Of a stretch of DNA of 64,000 nucleotides, positions 27,782 to 35,569 are shown piece by piece. Each line of letters opens with the position of its first letter. Position 1 is the stretch's first letter. Below the pieces are notes generated by a model, which made no database searches, was not told the origin of the DNA, and saw only the letters and a list, made by a program, of their open reading frames with translations. The position numbers were made by a program, and so were the translations under genes. Source of the stretch: Sulfuricurvum sp. (lineage in GTDB: Bacteria > Campylobacterota > Campylobacteria > Campylobacterales > Sulfurimonadaceae); NCBI GenBank assembly GCA_030693335.1, contig JAUYAU010000011.1:289087-353086 (forward strand). Reading direction: 5' to 3'.

Positions 27782-28729
27782 ATGAATTTGGGCTTGATGA
27801 TCTTGATGGGGGCTCTACTATTTACAGGGTGTTCTGCATTTAAAAAGCCTGAAGAATTGCGAGTAGGTATCCTGTCATGGCCTGGATATGAGCCGTTGGC
27901 GCTTGCGGATTCATTGAATTATTATGATGAGAAAATAAAAATTATTCGTTTCCCTTCGGTTATCGATGTTTTAGGTGCTATGCGTAATGGAACTATCGAT
28001 GTTGCTGCTCTAACGATAGATGAAAGTATGGTTTATGCACAAGAAAATCCTGAAATAAGAGCTTTTTTAATATGCGATATTTCAAATGGAGGTGATGGTA
28101 TTGTTGCTAAGGAGGGGATTACGATTCCAGCACAGCTCAAAGGAAAACGCATAGCTGCTGAGGAATCGGCATTGAGTTCTTATGTACTAAACCGTTTTTT
28201 GAAAGCGTCAGGTCTTGGGCTCTCTGATATTACGATTGTGCCTGTTAATTATGATATTCAGCTTCAAACATTTTCTTCCGATCAAGCGGATGCTGTGGTA
28301 ACGTATAATCCGGTTAAAGACCAATTAATTGCACAAGGCGGTAAATTGTTGTTTGACAGCAGCAAAATGCCCGGTGAAATTGTTGATGTTTTAATAGCGC
28401 GTGATTCTGTATTGAAAGAAAAAAAAATCTCCGTAACCTTGCTGATCAATGGCTGGTTTAAATCATTGGAATACATGAGTAAAAATGCAAAAGATGCCAA
28501 CAAACGAATGGCTTATTTTGAGGGTGTTTCTGAAGAACTGTTTACCCATTCATTGGAAGGAATTAAAATTCCAACTCGTGAAGAATCGCTTAAAATGCTT
28601 ACGAAAGGGACCGGTTCTATTCATGAAACTTCTATTCCATTGATTCAAAATATGCGTACTCAAGGATTGCTGAGAGAAGATGCCTCTTTTGAAAACTTCT
28701 TTACATCAGAATACATTGGAATGAAATAG
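27782..28729 (+). CDS. NitT/TauT-type substrate-binding lipoprotein
   Basis: A 315-residue lipoprotein with a lipobox at LLFTGCSAF. The mature protein begins LRVGILSWPGYEPLALADSL, typical of SsuA/ThiY/NMT1-like ABC binding proteins, with GTIDVAALTIDE and LKGKRIAAEES later. No permease or ATPase gene is near; the gene lies between two kinase genes, so a role in presenting a ligand to the downstream membrane kinase is inferred. ATG at 27782 has AAGGAG 10 bases upstream; the ATG at 27773 in frame is only one base from it and is the alternative. Confidence 0.85.
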   Translation: MNLGLMILMGALLFTGCSAFKKPEELRVGILSWPGYEPLALADSLNYYDEKIKIIRFPSVIDVLGAMRNGTIDVAALTIDESMVYAQENPEIRAFLICDISNGGDGIVAKEGITIPAQLKGKRIAAEESALSSYVLNRFLKASGLGLSDITIVPVNYDIQLQTFSSDQADAVVTYNPVKDQLIAQGGKLLFDSSKMPGEIVDVLIARDSVLKEKKISVTLLINGWFKSLEYMSKNAKDANKRMAYFEGVSEELFTHSLEGIKIPTREESLKMLTKGTGSIHETSIPLIQNMRTQGLLREDASFENFFTSEYIGMK

Positions 28730-30267
28730 TGTTCAACAGCCTCTCTTTACGATATGCCCTGCCATTATGGGTCATACTGCTTGCCGTCTTTTTTACGATT
28801 CTTGAAGTCGTTTATACCTTCAACAACAGAGAGAATTTAATACAGAGTAATTTTCAAACCATGCTTCAATCCGACGGGAACCGTCTCTCGGCTCAAATTG
28901 AACAAATTCTCCGCATGCCAAATAGCAGCATTCTCAAAGAGCACGACATTAAACGTTTGTTTAGTCTGTATTTAACAGGTTCCACTTCACGGTTGACTTT
29001 ACGCGACAAGAATGGGAAAGAGATCGTATCTTCTGATTTGGATCAAGTATCTGAGAATCATATGACCTCTGACATTGATAAAACGATTAAAAAAGTCTCT
29101 GAAAGCGGCTCAAACATTGTATCGGTCGATGAAAACAACCGAATTATAAAGGGATTTTTTGCAGTTAGAATGCCGCCAAAACCTGGAGAGTTGCGTCATG
29201 ATGGATATGGTACTATTGATATCGAAGTCTCATACAGTTCTGCATTAGAAAAAGAATACACTAATGCATATAAAAGCATTCTTTTGCGTCTGTTTGCTGT
29301 TTCAGTCCTTGCAGCAGCTATTATTTTTTTTATTCGCAAGAGAGTCATTGTCCCGGTAGCTAGGATGGTAGATACGATTAAAATAATAGCCAAAGGGGAA
29401 GAAAGTCCAAGAATGGATATTGAAGTTCAAGATGAGCTTGGAAAAATTGCAACCTCCTTTAATGAGATGATTAAGAGTCTAAATCGGCAAAAAGAAGAGC
29501 TGGAAGAGCATAAAAATAACTTGGAAAATCGGGTTGCTCAAGAGATTTCAAAACGACATGAGCAAGAGGGAATCATGCTGCAACAGTCTCGTCTTGCAGG
29601 GATGGGTGAGCTGATTGGTAATATCGCCCATCAATGGCGTCAGCCGCTCAATGTATTGGGATTGATCATTGTAAATATAGAAGATTCATACAACTATGGA
29701 GAGTTGACAAAAGAGGGGCTTGAAAAAGCTGTCCAAGAAGCATCTGAAGTGATTCAAAAAATGTCAAAGACAATTGATGATTTTAGAAGTTTTTTCGAAC
29801 CGGATAAGGATAAAATTTCCTTTAATCTATTAGATGCAGTTAACGACTCTTTATCTCTGGTTAAATCGACATTTACGCAAGAACACATAGGGATTACGGT
29901 AGAAATTGATCCTTCCCTTGAGCTGTTTGCGTATAAGAATGAATTTAGTCAAATCATCATTAACCTTTTTGAGAATGCCCGTGATGTCATCATAGAGCGT
30001 AAAATAATCAACGGTAAGATTGGTATCATTGCCCTCAGCAGTAAAGAGGAAATTACAGTATCCGTTAAAGACAACGGTGGCGGTATTGAAGATAAGATTT
30101 TAATGCGTATATTTGAACCTTATTTTTCAACAAAAGAAGAAGGCAAAGGGAGTGGTATCGGTCTTTATATGTCCAAAACAATCATCGAAGAGCATCATCA
30201 AGGAAAACTTACAGTTAAGAATGATGAAAATGGTGCCATATTTACGGTTACCTTTCCTGTTATCTAG
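28729..30267 (+). CDS. Membrane histidine kinase with periplasmic sensor, HQWRQPLN type
   Basis: A 512-residue kinase starting with GTG that overlaps the preceding stop by one base. Membrane segment 1 is about residues 10-30, the periplasmic sensor about 31-184, segment 2 about 185-204, then a HAMP domain (RKRVIVPVARMVDTIKIIA) and a coiled coil. H301 lies in NIAHQWRQPLN; the ATPase domain has INLFENARDVI, VKDNGGGI and GSGIGLYMSK. The translational coupling with the binding lipoprotein suggests that the loaded lipoprotein is sensed by the periplasmic part. Confidence 0.92.
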   Translation: MFNSLSLRYALPLWVILLAVFFTILEVVYTFNNRENLIQSNFQTMLQSDGNRLSAQIEQILRMPNSSILKEHDIKRLFSLYLTGSTSRLTLRDKNGKEIVSSDLDQVSENHMTSDIDKTIKKVSESGSNIVSVDENNRIIKGFFAVRMPPKPGELRHDGYGTIDIEVSYSSALEKEYTNAYKSILLRLFAVSVLAAAIIFFIRKRVIVPVARMVDTIKIIAKGEESPRMDIEVQDELGKIATSFNEMIKSLNRQKEELEEHKNNLENRVAQEISKRHEQEGIMLQQSRLAGMGELIGNIAHQWRQPLNVLGLIIVNIEDSYNYGELTKEGLEKAVQEASEVIQKMSKTIDDFRSFFEPDKDKISFNLLDAVNDSLSLVKSTFTQEHIGITVEIDPSLELFAYKNEFSQIIINLFENARDVIIERKIINGKIGIIALSSKEEITVSVKDNGGGIEDKILMRIFEPYFSTKEEGKGSGIGLYMSKTIIEEHHQGKLTVKNDENGAIFTVTFPVI

Positions 30268-30346
30268 ATTTCAGCGCTCAATCTAGCTGGTTTCTACAAA
30301 GAGTCATGATTGATTGTAAAAATAAAAAAATAGGAATAATATCTAA

Positions 30347-31654
30347 ATGCTAAAAATTTTAATCGTAGACGATAATGACAATAATAGACTTCTAATCCGG
30401 GCGTTGTTAGAAGATTTTATACAAAAAAATATTCATATAACAGCAAAAATCAGTGAAGCAGAAAATGGAGTTGATGCCGTTGCGCTGGCTATGGATGAGT
30501 CATATGATTTAATATTCATGGACATTATGATGCCTGAGATGGACGGAATCGAAGCAACACGTCAAATCCGTGAGCACAACAATAAGGTAATGATTATTGC
30601 TGTATCCGCCGTGAACGAAGAGGCTCGGCAACAAGAAATTTTACGCAATGGGGCTGAAGATTACATTTCAAAACCGATCAATACGGATATATTTCGTGCC
30701 CGTCTGTCAAGTTATTTTGCGCTCATTAGTGCACGAAGCCGACTTTCTCATCAGCACAAAGTCAGTAACCTTTTTAGCCAAAAAATTTACTGTAAAAAAG
30801 TCACTTTCCTAATTTCTAATGATAACGATTTGGCTGAATTTTGGGAATCCTATCTTCTGAATCCGCACAATGAAATTGGAGGTGAATCTCTGAGTGACAC
30901 GGTTCGTGCTTTTTATTTTATAGGAAATACAGCTCTGAAGCTGCAATTGTCTTCAATAATTACAGTAGAAGAGAGTGAAGAAAGCTTCTATTTTACGATA
31001 GACGGTATTGAAAGTATTCCATCCAATATTCTTGAATTGGTATTGAAAAAAAACCTTTTTAACACTGATTATCGGCAAGATAGTAACAGCATTAGTATTC
31101 GTATTGCACGAAATAAAAACAGGGTTGAGATTAAATACGTTGACTCCATTAGCGTTGTGCCTACGGTAAGTGATTCCAATATAAAAATTGAGACTACTGG
31201 AGAAACATTCGTCTTTGACTACATGGACCACGATGATTTGTCTGAAATGAAAGAATATATTGGAAAGCTCGATTCGTTATTACTTATGGTCGGAAGTGGC
31301 GATATAAACTCATACGAAGTAGAAAGCATTGCCAAAAACTTGGAAAGAATCAGCAAGATTGCATCCATATATCATGACAGCTATCCCATTGGTATGGGGC
31401 TTAATGCTTTGGCGGAAGTGATACGTGCTCATTTAGATATTTTTATTGAAAAATCAGGAATGTTAGGTCCATTATGTGCTGCATTTAGCCGTGATTTGAC
31501 CGGATGGACACGGCTTATTTTTGAAGAAGGTGCTACAAGTGTTAACTATATGGATGATACGATTGTTGCTAATGCACAAATGATCGGCAGTATTTTGTCA
31601 ATGGATGATCATACAGACAATGAAATGGATTTGGATGATATTTTTGATTTTTAA
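30347..31654 (+). CDS. Response regulator with unrecognised C-terminal region
   Basis: A 435-residue protein. The receiver (about 1-125) has ILIVDDNDNNRLL, LIFMDIMMPEMDG, VSAVNEEA and YISKPINT. The remaining 310 residues match no output domain I recognise: no helix-turn-helix, GGDEF, EAL or HD. A middle part (about 145-280) looks alpha/beta with FYFIGNTALKLQLSS, and the end (about 300-420) is helical, finishing with an acidic tail. It lies 79 bases after the kinase of the signalling operon and probably receives phosphate from it. Confidence 0.85.
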   Translation: MLKILIVDDNDNNRLLIRALLEDFIQKNIHITAKISEAENGVDAVALAMDESYDLIFMDIMMPEMDGIEATRQIREHNNKVMIIAVSAVNEEARQQEILRNGAEDYISKPINTDIFRARLSSYFALISARSRLSHQHKVSNLFSQKIYCKKVTFLISNDNDLAEFWESYLLNPHNEIGGESLSDTVRAFYFIGNTALKLQLSSIITVEESEESFYFTIDGIESIPSNILELVLKKNLFNTDYRQDSNSISIRIARNKNRVEIKYVDSISVVPTVSDSNIKIETTGETFVFDYMDHDDLSEMKEYIGKLDSLLLMVGSGDINSYEVESIAKNLERISKIASIYHDSYPIGMGLNALAEVIRAHLDIFIEKSGMLGPLCAAFSRDLTGWTRLIFEEGATSVNYMDDTIVANAQMIGSILSMDDHTDNEMDLDDIFDF

Positions 31655-31704
31655 CAGAGATTTATATTTAACAAGGGGCATGATTCAGTCAATCATAAAT
31701 ATGT

Positions 31705-31730
31705 TATAATATCCGTACATAATCCGTACA
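31705..31730 (+). promoter_or_regulatory. Promoter and direct-repeat operator of the toxin-antitoxin pair
   Basis: TATAAT at 31705-31710 is followed at once by two copies of ATCCGTACA (31711-31719 and 31722-31730) whose starts are 11 bases apart, one helical turn. The core GTAC is self-complementary. The second copy abuts the ribosome site. This is the layout expected for an autorepressing antitoxin with an N-terminal ribbon-helix-helix. Confidence 0.65.
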
Positions 31731-31740
31731 GGAGTTAATA

Positions 31741-32043
31741 ATGCGAGCACTCTCTTTTTACAATGGGATGTTAGACAATACTAAAGATGCAAGGTTTGAG
31801 GCGAAACTAAATTCTAAGCTAAAAGATTTCATTCAACTGGCTGCAGGATTGCAGGGATGTGACCTCACCGCATTTATCCTTTCCGCTGCAGCAGAAAAAG
31901 CAAGAGCAGTAGTAGCCGAAGCTGAGATGATTGCTTTGAACGAGAAAGATCATAACGCATTTATGGAAATTTTGATGAATCCTCCAAAAGCCACTTTACA
32001 ATTGAAAGAATTGATGGCTCTGGAGAGTTTGAATGAGCGTTAA
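31741..32043 (+). CDS. DUF1778 antitoxin (TacA-like)
   Basis: A 100-residue protein of the DUF1778 family. ARFEAKLNSKLKDFIQLAAGLQGCDLTAFILSAAAEKAR (about residues 19-57) resembles a ribbon-helix-helix, and the C-terminal LNEKDHNAFMEILMNPP is the toxin-binding tail of the family. It would neutralise the downstream acetyltransferase and bind the direct repeats in its own promoter. AGGAG precedes the ATG. It overlaps the toxin gene by 11 bases. Confidence 0.88.
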   Translation: MRALSFYNGMLDNTKDARFEAKLNSKLKDFIQLAAGLQGCDLTAFILSAAAEKARAVVAEAEMIALNEKDHNAFMEILMNPPKATLQLKELMALESLNER

Positions 32044-32560
32044 TACAATTGTATTAGAACGCTTTGATATTACGAAAAGCTACAACGGCATCAAAAAATT
32101 CGATTGTGGTCACGAGATGATCAATCGATTTGCAATAAATTCTTTGAAGCAAAATGTCAAAAATAATATGTGTCAAGTATATGTATTACTTGATACGTCA
32201 TTGAATGACAAGTTTATAGGTTACTACAATATTATGGCTTTTTCTATAGCCAAAGAAGCGTTTAGCGCTGCTCCAAGTGGTTCAACAAAGCAGATACCTG
32301 TTTTGAGATTAGTCATGCTTGGTGTGGATGCTGCTTATGCCGGAGAGGGATTAGGAAGCAAGCTTTTAAAGCATAGCCTTGAATTGACGCACAGACTTGC
32401 AGCACAAACAGGGATTGCTGGTCTTTATTTGGATGCCGAGGATGGTAAACACGATTTTTATCGGAATAGGGGATTTGTGGGGATTCAAGAAGCTGATCCA
32501 GTTACAAATATTCTTCCGATGTTTATCAGTGTTGGTACGATAGAAGAAGCAAAAAAATAG
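32033..32560 (+). CDS. GNAT acetyltransferase toxin (TacT-like)
   Basis: A 175-residue GNAT-fold protein. LERFDITKSYNGIKKFDCGHEMINRFA is the typical N-terminus of toxins in this family; the acetyl-CoA loop is in LGVDAAYAGEGLGSKLLKHSL and the catalytic-type tyrosine in HDFYRNRGFVGI. Characterised relatives acetylate aminoacyl-tRNA and stop translation. The start overlaps the antitoxin stop. Both are intact, so the module may be active. Confidence 0.88.
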   Translation: MSVNTIVLERFDITKSYNGIKKFDCGHEMINRFAINSLKQNVKNNMCQVYVLLDTSLNDKFIGYYNIMAFSIAKEAFSAAPSGSTKQIPVLRLVMLGVDAAYAGEGLGSKLLKHSLELTHRLAAQTGIAGLYLDAEDGKHDFYRNRGFVGIQEADPVTNILPMFISVGTIEEAKK

Positions 32561-32785
32561 AGTTAGAGGTCAATTATTCTGGAAGATACTTTTATATTAT
32601 AAAATATAAAAAGTTTAGATATAAATGTATTCACAACAGATCTTTGATATGCTTGTCCAGCAGATTTTTGTAAAATACACAAAAAATGATTCAATATTAG
32701 CTTTAAGTTTCAAAGATTTTGGTGACGTTTTTGGTGACGTTTTTATTTTAACGGCTTGCAAATTCCGTAAACAAGGGGGTTTAAC
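32561..32785. other. AT-rich spacer with a 12-bp tandem duplication
   Basis: No convincing gene lies here. A 56-codon frame (32625-32795) runs into the next gene but has no ribosome site. Within it GGTGACGTTTTT is repeated exactly in tandem at 32721-32732 and 32733-32744, which would read GDVFGDVF. The spacer may be a scar of insertion of the toxin-antitoxin pair or a relic of an older gene. Confidence 0.4.
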
Positions 32786-33157
32786 ATGCAGATAAGGGTC
32801 TATTATGAAGATACCGATATCGGAGGAGTGGTCTATCACTCTAACTACCTCAATTTTTGCGAGCGGGCACGCAGTCAGCTGTTTTTTGATGCGGGGCGCT
32901 CTCCGATATTAGAGTCGGGGCATTTTGTTGCCAAGCATATAGAAGCAGATTATATCAAGAGTGCCAAGTTCGCGGATATATTGGATGTGAAGACAACACT
33001 CCTCGAGCTAAAGAATGCTTCTTTTACGTTATTGCAGCAAGTATTCAAGGGAGACGAAAAACTATTTGAAATGACTATAGTGCTCGTCTATTTAAATTTT
33101 GAAGGATATATGTCAAAGATTCCAACTTCTGAAAAAGAGTTTTTATCATCTCTATAG
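32786..33157 (+). CDS. ybgC: Acyl-CoA thioesterase, YbgC family
   Basis: A 123-residue hot-dog fold thioesterase. The signature YYEDTDIGGVVYHSNYLNFCERAR near residues 6-29 carries the catalytic aspartate and the family tyrosine/histidine. Relatives hydrolyse acyl-CoA thioesters and associate with lipid or envelope functions. GGGGG-rich spacing sequence precedes the ATG rather than a classical site. The end overlaps the convergent ferritin-like gene by 6 bases. Confidence 0.9.
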   Translation: MQIRVYYEDTDIGGVVYHSNYLNFCERARSQLFFDAGRSPILESGHFVAKHIEADYIKSAKFADILDVKTTLLELKNASFTLLQQVFKGDEKLFEMTIVLVYLNFEGYMSKIPTSEKEFLSSL

Positions 33158-33658
33158 TTTGAATTGCTCCATAAATTCTTTTAAATCGTCAAAAAGTGAC
33201 TGTAGGTCCTCTTCATGTTCGACTTCATCTGCCAAAATTTGAGAGACAATGTCATACGTAACAATATCTTTGTCTCGTAGTATTTCCAATAGATTGGAAT
33301 AGGTACTAATCGCACACTGCTCGCCCTTTATCGCTTGGTTCAAGATACTGCTAACGTCGGGATTTTCGGGTGCATCATAACCGCAGTTGGAGTGTTTCAG
33401 AAAATCTCCGGGATGTAGAATCGGTGTTCCGCCAAGCTGGATGATACGGTTGCTAATGAGTGTTGCATGGCGAAGTTCATCGGTTGCATGCAGATTTAAC
33501 TCGGAAATGGCTGCATCTTTCATCAGCCCTTTAATGACTTTTGCCTCAATAAAATATTGGTAATAAGCCAACCATTCATCACAATAAGCACGGTTGAGTA
33601 AATTGATAACGGTATTTGCTTCTATGTCTTTGAGTATTGATATGCCACGTTTTGCCAT
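33152..33658 (-). CDS. Ferritin-like (bacterioferritin-type) protein
   Basis: A 168-residue four-helix protein. Di-iron ligands are visible as E in YCDEWLAYYQYF, ExxH-like ELNLHATDELRHATLIS, E in KGEQCAISTY and the final ADEVEHEEDL. This is the Bfr/ferritin-like arrangement; it could store iron or protect from peroxide. No haem-ligand methionine can be assigned with confidence. A Dps-like role is the alternative. Confidence 0.8.
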   Translation of the reverse strand: MAKRGISILKDIEANTVINLLNRAYCDEWLAYYQYFIEAKVIKGLMKDAAISELNLHATDELRHATLISNRIIQLGGTPILHPGDFLKHSNCGYDAPENPDVSSILNQAIKGEQCAISTYSNLLEILRDKDIVTYDIVSQILADEVEHEEDLQSLFDDLKEFMEQFKL

Positions 33659-33718
33659 AATAAAATCCTTTTACATCTTTACAAACACTTTAACACGCTT
33701 CTTCTTAAAGTAAATTTA

Positions 33719-34729
33719 TTACCGATTGTAGGATTCAAACCCTGATTCTTTTGGACGAAGCAGTTCAACGGGATAAATGATTTGATTGTTGATAATGGGC
33801 ATAGTATATGAGCGCTCATGGACATACAGATGGGAAATAAGGTAATCGGTACCAACGCTGGTGGTATAGTTGATCCAATCAAAGGTGAGGTCATTATGCA
33901 TAAGGGCATTTGCTTCATAGATAGAGGGTACTTGTTCAATGATAGAGTTGGCAATGATCATGTTTTTACGATCTGGGTATTGTGTTAAGAGGAGCAGTTC
34001 AGGGTCATAATTGATTTGGGTTGAAAGAATGTTTTTTTCGTGAACACCGGTGAAGGTCATATGCGATAAAAGCATCGAAGTTTTGACAATAGGAAGGTGG
34101 GTGATGACACTTTTTTTGCTAAATGCCGCCGGTCTGGCTAAATGTTTTACAATATTAGCCCCTTTGGCGTCTACGGAATAGCTTGAAAAACTACTGATTT
34201 TTTTGTTGTATTCTGATGCTATAGATTGCGTCGTTTTATTTAAGGCAGAACCTACCAGAGATTCACCATAAAATATTGCTAATGAGTTTGCCATATAGGG
34301 GGCCAATGCTTTTATTTGTGCCTGATAATCGATAGAACCAAAGACAATATTTTCACGGGCAGGGGCCACATCACGTTTATGTACTGTTGGGATAAATACC
34401 GTAATATCGGTTGGAACATTCAGAATATTTTGAGCGCCTTGAAGGGTTAATGGGGCCAATATGGCAACGTTTCCTTCGTTAATAATTTTTTCGATCGTTA
34501 TTGACATTGTTTCATATGACTCATTGGGCATGTCATATTTTAGCAGTTCAAAAGCGTCGCCTGATGCCAACAGTGTTGCTAAGGCGACGTTATAACTGGA
34601 TTGACTGTATTTTCCAATAATAGAAGGTGATGAAAGCAGTGCAATTTTCATTTTAGGAGCAAAACTGCTTTGTTCAACACCAAATAGGTTTAGGATAAGC
34701 AACGATGCTATCAGGATAAAAAATTTCAT
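33719..34729 (-). CDS. Exported protein of unknown function
   Basis: A 336-residue protein with a signal peptide (MKFFILIASLLILNLFGVEQ). The mature part alternates strands and helices like a periplasmic binding-protein fold (MKIALLSSPSIIGKYSQSS; GNVAILAPLTLQGAQNI; NSLAIFYGESLVGSALN), which recalls LpoA/LppC-type or ligand-binding proteins, but the family is not recognised. It overlaps the upstream glycosylase gene by four bases and so is co-transcribed with it. Confidence 0.7.
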   Translation of the reverse strand: MKFFILIASLLILNLFGVEQSSFAPKMKIALLSSPSIIGKYSQSSYNVALATLLASGDAFELLKYDMPNESYETMSITIEKIINEGNVAILAPLTLQGAQNILNVPTDITVFIPTVHKRDVAPARENIVFGSIDYQAQIKALAPYMANSLAIFYGESLVGSALNKTTQSIASEYNKKISSFSSYSVDAKGANIVKHLARPAAFSKKSVITHLPIVKTSMLLSHMTFTGVHEKNILSTQINYDPELLLLTQYPDRKNMIIANSIIEQVPSIYEANALMHNDLTFDWINYTTSVGTDYLISHLYVHERSYTMPIINNQIIYPVELLRPKESGFESYNR

Positions 34730-35388
34730 TTTAAAATACCTTTAATGGTTTGCAAATCGCGCATTGCTTCTTTTTTATAGGATGGATTGCGAAGTAAAAA
34801 AGTAGGATGGTATACGGGAACCAAGAATGCATTTCCATACGGTATTAATTGTCCGCGTAAAGTATCAAAATCATCGGCACCATTGCCTAAAACCGAATAA
34901 GCGTCCTGCCCAAGTGCTACGATGATGTTGGGAGTAATCATCTCAATTTGTCGAGAAAGATAAGGATAGCAGCTGTTACACTCACTGCTGGAGGGTGTCT
35001 GAAATCCAAAAGGTTTGCATTTTACGGCATGGGTCATATAGACCTCATCAATGGATAGCCCAAGAACTTTTTCAATCATATCCCGCAGCATTGCACCTGA
35101 ACGTCCTGAATAATAAGTATTTGCTTCATCTTCAGCAGCAGAAACAAATGCATCAACAAACATGACCTTGGCATTAGGGCTGCCATAGCCGCTCATGCTT
35201 TGACGTCTGGATTTGGAAAGATCACATAAATGGCATTGAGTAATGGTTTGACTGAGTTGTGAAAGAGATGAGGGCAGCATCGTTGCTACAGTGGGAACAT
35301 TGGGGCTAATAGGGTCTACGTATTTATAGCCTAAAGATTTTAATCGGTATAAATTTTCGAGCAAGGCTAAATTTTGATATGAGTCCAC
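34726..35388 (-). CDS. Family-4 uracil-DNA glycosylase-like protein with altered motif A
   Basis: A 220-residue protein of the family-4 uracil-DNA glycosylases that carry a 4Fe-4S cluster. Cysteines in CHLC, VKCKP and the SECNSCYPYL region supply the cluster, and the C-terminal motif is VYHPTFLLRNP. However, the place where relatives have GEAPGxxED reads VDAFVSAAED, so the usual glutamate and glycines are missing. It may have changed activity or substrate. Otherwise the length and order are normal. Confidence 0.8.
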   Translation of the reverse strand: MDSYQNLALLENLYRLKSLGYKYVDPISPNVPTVATMLPSSLSQLSQTITQCHLCDLSKSRRQSMSGYGSPNAKVMFVDAFVSAAEDEANTYYSGRSGAMLRDMIEKVLGLSIDEVYMTHAVKCKPFGFQTPSSSECNSCYPYLSRQIEMITPNIIVALGQDAYSVLGNGADDFDTLRGQLIPYGNAFLVPVYHPTFLLRNPSYKKEAMRDLQTIKGILK

Positions 35389-35569
35389 AAAAATACTTTC
35401 ACGTTTTAGATGAAAGCAGTATAGTCAAAGTGAACTAAAAAATCTTATTAGCTAAGTTTTGAAAGCGATATTCTGCATTTAGTAAAACATGACAACAAGT
35501 AGTATATGCGATTAAAAGCATACTGCTCCTTCAAACGATTGGTTTTAGAATATTTGTATAAAGCAAATA

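Noticed and set aside
32625..32795. 56-codon open frame before ybgC
   Set aside because: No ribosome site, AT-rich start, overlap with ybgC; kept only as part of the spacer description.
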